A stretch of 64,000 bases of DNA from the NCBI RefSeq assembly GCF_947507565.1, contig NC_089183.1, positions 2,852,001 through 2,916,000 of the forward strand, given 5' to 3'. This document shows, piece after piece, positions 57,494-64,000 of the stretch. The notes below the pieces were generated by a model, which worked only from the letters and a program-made list of their open reading frames with translations, was not told where the DNA came from and did not search any database. The stretch is from Oscarella lobularis. Taxonomy: Eukaryota > Porifera > Homoscleromorpha > Homosclerophorida > Oscarellidae. Position numbers and translations under genes: made by a program. Each line of letters begins with the position of its first letter. Position 1 is the first letter of the stretch.

Positions 57494-60400
57494 ATGTCTG
57501 CGGATCATGTTGAATCTGACGATCCTTGGAATCGCTGGGTAATCCCTCATTTTCCTGACGTAATTTCGGCTCTTAAGCCAAGTATTCTACGCGACCACTT
57601 GTTTGCCAATAAACTACTCACACTTGAAGAGATGCAAACGCTACGATCTAAGCCTTCTGAAATCGAAGCAGCTCGTTATCTGCTTCTGGATGTCTTGTTT
57701 AGCAGGCTGCCTAAACAGGAGACGTTTGATAAGTTCTGTGAAATCCTTCGGAAGACGCCCCAACAACGCGCTATTCTAGATGTGTTTCCACATCATTCCA
57801 CATCAGAATTTGTTCGTGAGAGGTTTAGTGAAGCCAATGCGATATCTAAATCTGGCTCGACCCCTCACGTACCCGGAAATGAAAATAAAAAGTCGCTAAT
57901 TTTTTATTTTGAATGCAGTGAAACTGGTTTGACTTCTGATTGGTCAGCCAATCTGAAGTCGCTTGTCGCCGAGAAACTAATCATTTTACCGAAAGAAGTA
58001 TGTCTAATGGCTGTCAATCCAGAGGACTTCTGGAATATATCTGACAGCCTAGAAAACAGTGAAAAAGGAGTAATGCGAATGTGCCTTATTATGCTGCGAT
58101 TCGACGACGTGGAGGTTATCTCTGAAGTTTTAGAAATAGCGATGAAACGATTGTTTTGTTTCAAGCAAACAGTAGTATTAAGAGAGACGTCTTCTAGCAG
58201 CGTCAAGTTCATTTTCTGCGTACCTCTGTCTGAGGCAGTTTTTATCGTTTCTTCTCTCGGTGAACCAGGACGAAAGCTGCACTTTGAGAAGCGACTTAAG
58301 CAGCTACTACCGGAGCTGTCAGAGCTCACCCTGCACGCTAGGGAACTTTATATTGACATTAAAATGCATGGCTTTGGGCCAGATCAGAGGCTTCATTTTC
58401 TTGCGCGAAAGAACGGTAGTCTTGAAACAATTAAGCATCTCCTGGCACAGGCAGACTCGCCAAAGTCTGGTGACTTACACGATGTGCAGGGTAATACTCC
58501 TCTGATCCTTGCATCTCAATGGAAACAGAGTCAATATGTCAATTTGTTGTTGAAAGCTGGCGCAGACGCCAATCAGTCAAATTCTCTAGGATACACTGCG
58601 CTTCATTACGCGGCTGCTGGCGGTGATGTTGAAACAATTCAACTACTTCACAAGCATGGCGCTAGTCTGGACGTCACGACGAAGCGACTCAGGAGGACTC
58701 CGTTGGTTTTGGCTTTGCGAAATGATCGGCTGGAAGCCGTTAGAATACTTATTTCGCTAGGAGCTGACGTTATGCAGGCAGGAAAATTTGGTCAACTTCC
58801 TCTTCATGAAACTATGTCTGTCACTACCCGTCATCTGCTTTATGAGACAGTGATGAAAACTTTTTCTGGTCTAAGAAAGAAATCAGGGCAGTTCTCTGTT
58901 TTGCCGCTTTCTAATGCAGCACACTGCCAAATTTTAACACTTTTAACCTGGAATTGTCGCAAATGTAATCAAAAAGTCGTATTGCAAAGCAGGTGTCTTC
59001 TGCCATGCGATTGTTCTTTTGCGAAGAACGCAGAATCTTCGATTGCAGCTGAAGTTGTAGAGCGCGAAAGCATTCCTCATCACGAAACGGATCCCACCAA
59101 CTCTGACATTAATCTATGCTCTATCTGCGAAACGTTTCGTGGCAAGAAAATCAGTGCCACTTACTTTTGCTCCGACTGCAACGCAGTTTTTTGTAACGAG
59201 TGTTTTGAATTTTGTCACCGGGAACCAGAGCGCTCTGGTCATAAATGTTGGAAAATTGCTCAAACACCTTATGAAACCTTGCCTACTAACAAGATCTGGC
59301 TTAGCGAAGAGTGTGCGGATTTTTTAAATTCGCTGCCTGCATCGTCTCTTCCTTGGAAAGCAGTGGCACCAAGTCTTTTTAGACTTTTGGAAGTTGTGTT
59401 TGACGTGTCTGGTTCAAATAGTGTTCTTGAGAAAATTGTTGTTGTAGAGGAAGAACTCTCCAGCCTCTGCAACGCATTTTCTCCTAAGAGCAGTTCGTCT
59501 GCAGATTGTTCAAAGATAGACTTTGATGCTCTAAAAAAGCACTCTGTTACCGCTATTGGGCTAGTCGGTGACCAAGATGCTGTAAAGAATCTATTGCAAA
59601 CACACCTTCGTTTTAGTTCGGCAGATTACGATAAAATGACCGACTCCGAAATTTGTCCTTCTGGTTTGTACGCTCTAATGCCTAACAGAACAGCAGTTTT
59701 TCTGTTCTACTGGACATCATCTCGCTATGTTTCAGCCTATAAAAATAGAAGTATAACCTGCCAAATGTTAAGGCACATCAGAGACTTATGCGATGAAATT
59801 GTGGTATGCTTTGATAAGAAGACACTTTCAAACCTTAAATTGATTCGTCCCGCAAAAGAAGAGCAATCCTTCCATCAAAACGTTGTTGTTCGATGTGAAC
59901 GCATCGAACAGACTGCAACAGCCTCAGTTGGATTTCACGCAACTTTCGAACCCACGGAAGAGAATGTCGTTGTATCTAACAGTTTGCATAGTCTCTATCT
60001 GTGCTCTCCGCGCTCTGATCAAATCGTTAGTCGAGCGTTCACGCTGAGAAGAACGTTTATGGGCTATCCAAAAGAAGTCTGCAGTCACTTTGACAGTTTT
60101 AAAGACTACAGAGTAATTTGGAAAGCACGTAGCGGTGGTAGCTGGTTACATCCAGTGTTTACTTTGGAATCTATCAGAGTATTTTTACGAGTTGCATTTC
60201 CTCATATTGAGAGGAAACTAGAAATGATTGATGATAACGAGACAAAGGCAAAGCAAGAGTACGAAAATAAAGAAAGAAAGCTTAAGGATTTATTTGAAGG
60301 CGAGCGACAGTCAGTCCAGCTATGCTGGAAAAAGGAAATTGTTGATTTTCTGAAAGAAACGTTTGCTGCAGAAGAAACGATCGACGAGCTAAATTTGGAG

Positions 60401-63400
60401 CCATGCGTAGTACCGCCAGGTGACTGTAAAAGTATGGCCAAGACTTTGTTTTCAAGAGAATTACAGGAACGGATAAAGAAAGACTTTTACCGTCTCAGAA
60501 AAAGAACGTCTGCTCTTCAGCATTTTTTGAGTACAATGAGTACAGTGGAGCAGCCAACCATTGACGAAGAGGAAGCTAGAGAATTTTATAATTTAAGCGT
60601 TAGCACTAGCCAAGCCCTCTCCAACCTTGAATCAGCCCGAAATGTACTTGCTGTAAGGGTTGCAAAACGATTTCTGAAGCGTTTCTTCCCAAAAAAGGAA
60701 TCGGGAGTTGATTCATCAAAATTTAAGATTCCCGAAGAACGCGTTGTTAAAGAATGTCATTTAAAATATTACCGAATTCTTCGAGGAGAATGGATTTTAA
60801 AGAAGTGCCCATATAATAGTAGCGAACAATGGCGGCATTTCCGCAAAGATCTTCCATCTGAGAAGTTGGATTTACAGCTAAAAAGTTTTGAAGAAGAAAG
60901 GGAGCAAATTGTAAGAGTAACAAGTGAAGGCAGAGAGTTTGGAGACGGTTCACTTTTACTCAAAATCCACGAGTTTGCTAGCCTAGCTGGCAAATTTAAG
61001 CTAACATACGAAAAAGAATATTACGAAGGAGCAAAGATCAAATTTGACGTTTGCAAGCTGGATGTGCCAAGTTCTGAATTAGCAGCTTCTAGCGTCAACC
61101 AGACTTTGATTCATCCTGTTTTTTCACATTTAAAAGGAGCAGAATTTAGTATAGTAAAAAACCATCTTGAGGTCAGAGCGCTATATTCCATGCCAGAGAC
61201 GAATCTAATGCTTTTGCTGGCATACCTCAAACCCGCAGACGAAAATGAAACTCGTATCTTACCGCAGAAGATTGAATTTTACAACTCCACTGGTGGAATG
61301 ATTGTTTTCTTTGGGAAATGGGCAAGCCTTACTAAAGCGAACGTCATAAAATGCATTGCTCACAAGAATATCTACCTTACCGCTTTTGATGCAGAAAAAC
61401 GACTTTTGGCCCTTTATGACGCCTCTGAAAGACACATCGCAATTTACGAATTTAGTGATTACGTCTTTCAGCTCAGGTCTCGCAGCGAACACAGCATGAA
61501 AGATTTCTTTACTGGTGCTGAAATTGTACACATGCAGATTATAAGCGAAAGGGAGATTTTACTTGTCGATTCTGGTTCGCAAGCGTCTATATATGACGTA
61601 AAACGAGAAAGAATGACGAGCGGAACTTTGAAATTAGGGAATGACGGGGAGACTTTGAGTTCAGTTATCACTTTCAAGGAGTTTGTACTTACCATCTCCC
61701 AAAGACCTAGTTATTCGAGTATGAGCGAGGAAGGTAGAGGAAAAGAGGCAACCAGTTGCGACTTCTGTGTCCGAGCGTATTCTTCTAGCAGTTTCAAACC
61801 AGTTGGCAAACACGAAATACACTGCTTTGTAGATAAAAATCGGCATTCTCAGTTTCGTTTAATTCAACTTTCGGAACAGTTGCACCTAGTTTGCCTAGAT
61901 TTCTCTGCTGGTAGCTGCCAATCTGTTTGTCTAAATCTGATTTCTTCCGGTAATACTCTTAAGGTTTCTTCAAGTGAAGCAGATGACGACAGTGCGAAGC
62001 TTGAAAAAAACGAAATTTTGGAAAACTTCTATGAAATATTTCGGAAATATTCTATTTCTCATTGCTTCAGCCAGCAATTGCTCCAGCTGAAAATCACATT
62101 TGTAATTGTAAAGGAAATCTTTTCACTAAAAGAATTTCAACGAAGCATGCAGGTCTATTTTCGCAACATGTTTCGAGCTCTTGAAAAAGAAACAGGTAAA
62201 GAAGTGAAGCATTTGGTTGAAACAATGAGACTTCGTGTTTGCTCCAGTGACTGCTTATCAGATGTGTTGACCTGTCGTTATAAACCATGTGAGACGGACC
62301 AGTTTATTTTAACTGTGGCAACTTGTGTACCTATTCAAATAGCTAGGGCGGAGAACAACCTACTTTGTCCTCTGTCAAAAGGCGTCAATCTTTGCTCACT
62401 TGAATCTCTAAATGATGTTTTAGACCTTGTTGGTTCTATATCGTTTGGTGTTTACGAAGCTGTTCTGATGTACGCAAAGAAGCCTACAAAAATAATATCA
62501 GTCAAAGGAAAGCAGAATGCTGGCAAAAGCTACTTTCTTAACCATATGACTGGCGCTCAGTTTGATATTGCCGGGGGCAGATGCACTGAAGGCGTTTGGA
62601 TGTCGGTCAAGCTTTATGAGAACGTTACCATTATTGCTCTTGACTTCGAAGGCTTAGGATCTTTTGAAAGAAGTCGGCAGGAAGACATGCTTATGGCAGT
62701 TTTTGGCGCAGCTGTCAGTTCTCTTACTGTTTTCAAAACTTCACCTTGCTTTGACAAAGAAGCAAAGAAACTGTTTGATCGTTTTCAAGACGGTGCTAGA
62801 TTCCTTCAGAAAAGCGACTCGCTTTTTAAAGGAAAACTCGTCATTTTATGTAAAGACGTTCCTCTCTGCGATTCACGTGAAACTCGAAAGGAAATTACAG
62901 ACAAAATACTATATGTTTTGTCACAAGACATGCAAAATAATTTTGTCCAGAAGTTGTATAACGGAGATTTTGAAGTTGCAACGTCAGCAGTTTTTGGCAG
63001 CCAGCAATTTTTTGAAATCTTTTCATGGCTCAGCAACCTTCTCTGCCAGAGAAGAGAGTCCGACCTCTTGGAGTTAGTACAGAAAGATGAACCTTCTGCA
63101 GTAACTGTAGCTAATCTTATGAAAACCGTTCTTGCTAAAATTTACCTAAACGACTGGACCCCTCTTGACCGAGTACGGATCAACAAACTAGTTGCTTTTA
63201 TTAGACAGAACGCCGATGCTGCTGTTATGCAAGGATGTACGTTTGATGCCGATAAACAAAATCGTTTAGGGAAGTTTGGTACAAACGAATCTCAATTGAT
63301 TGAAGACGAAATAATATCTCAATCGTTGTCAGAAGCCGATTTCGGTCTGGAGCTTTTTGCTGCTAGTCCGCAGGAAAAAAGGACAGTCAGGAAACAAATA

Positions 63401-64000
63401 ATAACTAAGTACATGAACAAGAACAATGAAAAAATTGGTACATTTGAATGGTGTGGCTCTTTTAAAACGGAAATGAAGGCACTTGTTGAAAGAAGAATAA
63501 CAAGAGTTGAAAAGTGGATTTGTATTAACACCGAGGATTTTCAAGAGGATGGTAATGTAAGGAGTCTAACTTCCGACGTAAAAAACTTGTATTTTAACCC
63601 ACTTCGCCAATTTTGGACCGTTTGTTGCCAGAAATGCAAAATGTGCGATCGCTTGTGTTTGAAAGAATACAGCCACTTTGATTCGACTGGCGATCAAAGC
63701 CATGACTGCTACACTGACCACAGATGCGCCAAAACGTGTTCGTTTTGCTCTTCATCATGCAGGCATTGCGGAGGTCATGCCGGAAAGCATCAGTGCATTA
63801 ATAAGACGCATACGTGCAAAGAAAAATGCGATCTGTCAGAGTACAGGCGTTGCCTGGGAATATGCGCCAAAGAGCCCGACCACACTAATGAAAGTGACAC
63901 CGAACTTCGGTCACACAGGTGCGGTGCCAAAGAACATTACTGCATTGAAAACTGTGAACTTGCCGAATGTTTTTACCCCTGCGCGAAGCTGTACGATCAT
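57494..64000 (+). CDS. CARD - ankyrin - B-box - large GTPase protein 2 (3' end outside window)
   Basis: One frame is open from ATG 57494 to the last base, 2169 codons without an intron. Residues 10-100 are a CARD-like domain (HLFANKLLTLEEMQ, RYLLLDVLFSRLPKQETFDKFC). Residues 329-442 hold three to four ankyrin repeats (GNTPLILASQWKQ, GYTALHYAAAGGDVETIQLL, RTPLVLALRND). Residues 542-590 form a B-box (CSIC, CSDC, CNECFEFCHRE). Residues 600-1600 match protein 1, with an extra coiled-coil-rich insert near 900-1150. Residues 1660-1850 are the GTPase: P-loop GKQNAGKS, DFEGLGSF, LCKD. From residue about 2043 a Cys/His-rich part begins (CQKCKMCDRLC, HRCAKTCSFCSSSCRHCGGH, CGAKEHYCIENC), as a string of zinc fingers. 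The likely role is a cytosolic immune GTPase; the C-terminus is unseen. Confidence 0.8.
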   Translation, partial: MSADHVESDDPWNRWVIPHFPDVISALKPSILRDHLFANKLLTLEEMQTLRSKPSEIEAARYLLLDVLFSRLPKQETFDKFCEILRKTPQQRAILDVFPHHSTSEFVRERFSEANAISKSGSTPHVPGNENKKSLIFYFECSETGLTSDWSANLKSLVAEKLIILPKEVCLMAVNPEDFWNISDSLENSEKGVMRMCLIMLRFDDVEVISEVLEIAMKRLFCFKQTVVLRETSSSSVKFIFCVPLSEAVFIVSSLGEPGRKLHFEKRLKQLLPELSELTLHARELYIDIKMHGFGPDQRLHFLARKNGSLETIKHLLAQADSPKSGDLHDVQGNTPLILASQWKQSQYVNLLLKAGADANQSNSLGYTALHYAAAGGDVETIQLLHKHGASLDVTTKRLRRTPLVLALRNDRLEAVRILISLGADVMQAGKFGQLPLHETMSVTTRHLLYETVMKTFSGLRKKSGQFSVLPLSNAAHCQILTLLTWNCRKCNQKVVLQSRCLLPCDCSFAKNAESSIAAEVVERESIPHHETDPTNSDINLCSICETFRGKKISATYFCSDCNAVFCNECFEFCHREPERSGHKCWKIAQTPYETLPTNKIWLSEECADFLNSLPASSLPWKAVAPSLFRLLEVVFDVSGSNSVLEKIVVVEEELSSLCNAFSPKSSSSADCSKIDFDALKKHSVTAIGLVGDQDAVKNLLQTHLRFSSADYDKMTDSEICPSGLYALMPNRTAVFLFYWTSSRYVSAYKNRSITCQMLRHIRDLCDEIVVCFDKKTLSNLKLIRPAKEEQSFHQNVVVRCERIEQTATASVGFHATFEPTEENVVVSNSLHSLYLCSPRSDQIVSRAFTLRRTFMGYPKEVCSHFDSFKDYRVIWKARSGGSWLHPVFTLESIRVFLRVAFPHIERKLEMIDDNETKAKQEYENKERKLKDLFEGERQSVQLCWKKEIVDFLKETFAAEETIDELNLEPCVVPPGDCKSMAKTLFSRELQERIKKDFYRLRKRTSALQHFLSTMSTVEQPTIDEEEAREFYNLSVSTSQALSNLESARNVLAVRVAKRFLKRFFPKKESGVDSSKFKIPEERVVKECHLKYYRILRGEWILKKCPYNSSEQWRHFRKDLPSEKLDLQLKSFEEEREQIVRVTSEGREFGDGSLLLKIHEFASLAGKFKLTYEKEYYEGAKIKFDVCKLDVPSSELAASSVNQTLIHPVFSHLKGAEFSIVKNHLEVRALYSMPETNLMLLLAYLKPADENETRILPQKIEFYNSTGGMIVFFGKWASLTKANVIKCIAHKNIYLTAFDAEKRLLALYDASERHIAIYEFSDYVFQLRSRSEHSMKDFFTGAEIVHMQIISEREILLVDSGSQASIYDVKRERMTSGTLKLGNDGETLSSVITFKEFVLTISQRPSYSSMSEEGRGKEATSCDFCVRAYSSSSFKPVGKHEIHCFVDKNRHSQFRLIQLSEQLHLVCLDFSAGSCQSVCLNLISSGNTLKVSSSEADDDSAKLEKNEILENFYEIFRKYSISHCFSQQLLQLKITFVIVKEIFSLKEFQRSMQVYFRNMFRALEKETGKEVKHLVETMRLRVCSSDCLSDVLTCRYKPCETDQFILTVATCVPIQIARAENNLLCPLSKGVNLCSLESLNDVLDLVGSISFGVYEAVLMYAKKPTKIISVKGKQNAGKSYFLNHMTGAQFDIAGGRCTEGVWMSVKLYENVTIIALDFEGLGSFERSRQEDMLMAVFGAAVSSLTVFKTSPCFDKEAKKLFDRFQDGARFLQKSDSLFKGKLVILCKDVPLCDSRETRKEITDKILYVLSQDMQNNFVQKLYNGDFEVATSAVFGSQQFFEIFSWLSNLLCQRRESDLLELVQKDEPSAVTVANLMKTVLAKIYLNDWTPLDRVRINKLVAFIRQNADAAVMQGCTFDADKQNRLGKFGTNESQLIEDEIISQSLSEADFGLELFAASPQEKRTVRKQIITKYMNKNNEKIGTFEWCGSFKTEMKALVERRITRVEKWICINTEDFQEDGNVRSLTSDVKNLYFNPLRQFWTVCCQKCKMCDRLCLKEYSHFDSTGDQSHDCYTDHRCAKTCSFCSSSCRHCGGHAGKHQCINKTHTCKEKCDLSEYRRCLGICAKEPDHTNESDTELRSHRCGAKEHYCIENCELAECFYPCAKLYDH

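Overview
The window is nuclear DNA of a small-genome animal. Introns are very short (most 45-60 nt), genes are tightly packed on both strands, and families such as cadherin/EGF receptors, tetraspanin, SEFIR, CARD and the sperm-type Na+/H+ exchanger are metazoan. The mix suggests a sponge, perhaps a compact-genome homoscleromorph such as Oscarella; this is inference, not shown by any marker here. All gene models below were spliced by eye, using reading-frame continuity, intron phase and comparison between paralogs.

Left part (1-26.7 kb): the 3' end of a RecQ-type helicase gene, a ferroportin gene (minus strand) and a tandem family of cadherin-EGF single-pass receptors. The first receptor has 44 EGF modules, all exactly 38 residues long. 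A tandem duplication of about 11 kb (copy 1 about 802-12027, copy 2 12028-about 19492) duplicated helicase tail, ferroportin and receptor and cut the next receptor in two. Copy 2 then decayed: its ferroportin is a pseudogene with a 40-bp micro-inversion at a deletion junction, and its receptor has a shortened EGF array and a 2-nt frameshift. Two short receptors with 4 to 6 EGF modules and a second, intact ferroportin follow.

Middle (26.7-41 kb): a complete 16-exon sperm-type Na+/H+ exchanger (transporter, voltage sensor, cyclic-nucleotide domain and a tail rich in RRxS sites) shares a 182-bp bidirectional promoter with ferroportin 2. Then come a leucine-rich-repeat gene, three tandem omega-class glutathione transferases, an 11-exon adenosine kinase and an unidentified cysteine-containing ORF.

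Right part (43-64 kb): a cluster that looks immune-related. Two BTB genes flank two genes that fuse an N-terminal cytosolic SEFIR domain (the IL-17 receptor/Act1 signalling domain) to a four-pass tetraspanin with the full cysteine signature in its large loop. I know of no described protein with this architecture. They are followed by two large CARD - B-box - dynamin/GBP-like GTPase proteins. The second adds ankyrin repeats and a Cys/His-rich C-terminus and runs off the window as one uninterrupted 6.5-kb reading frame. Together these look like adaptor and sensor proteins; that role is inferred from domains only.
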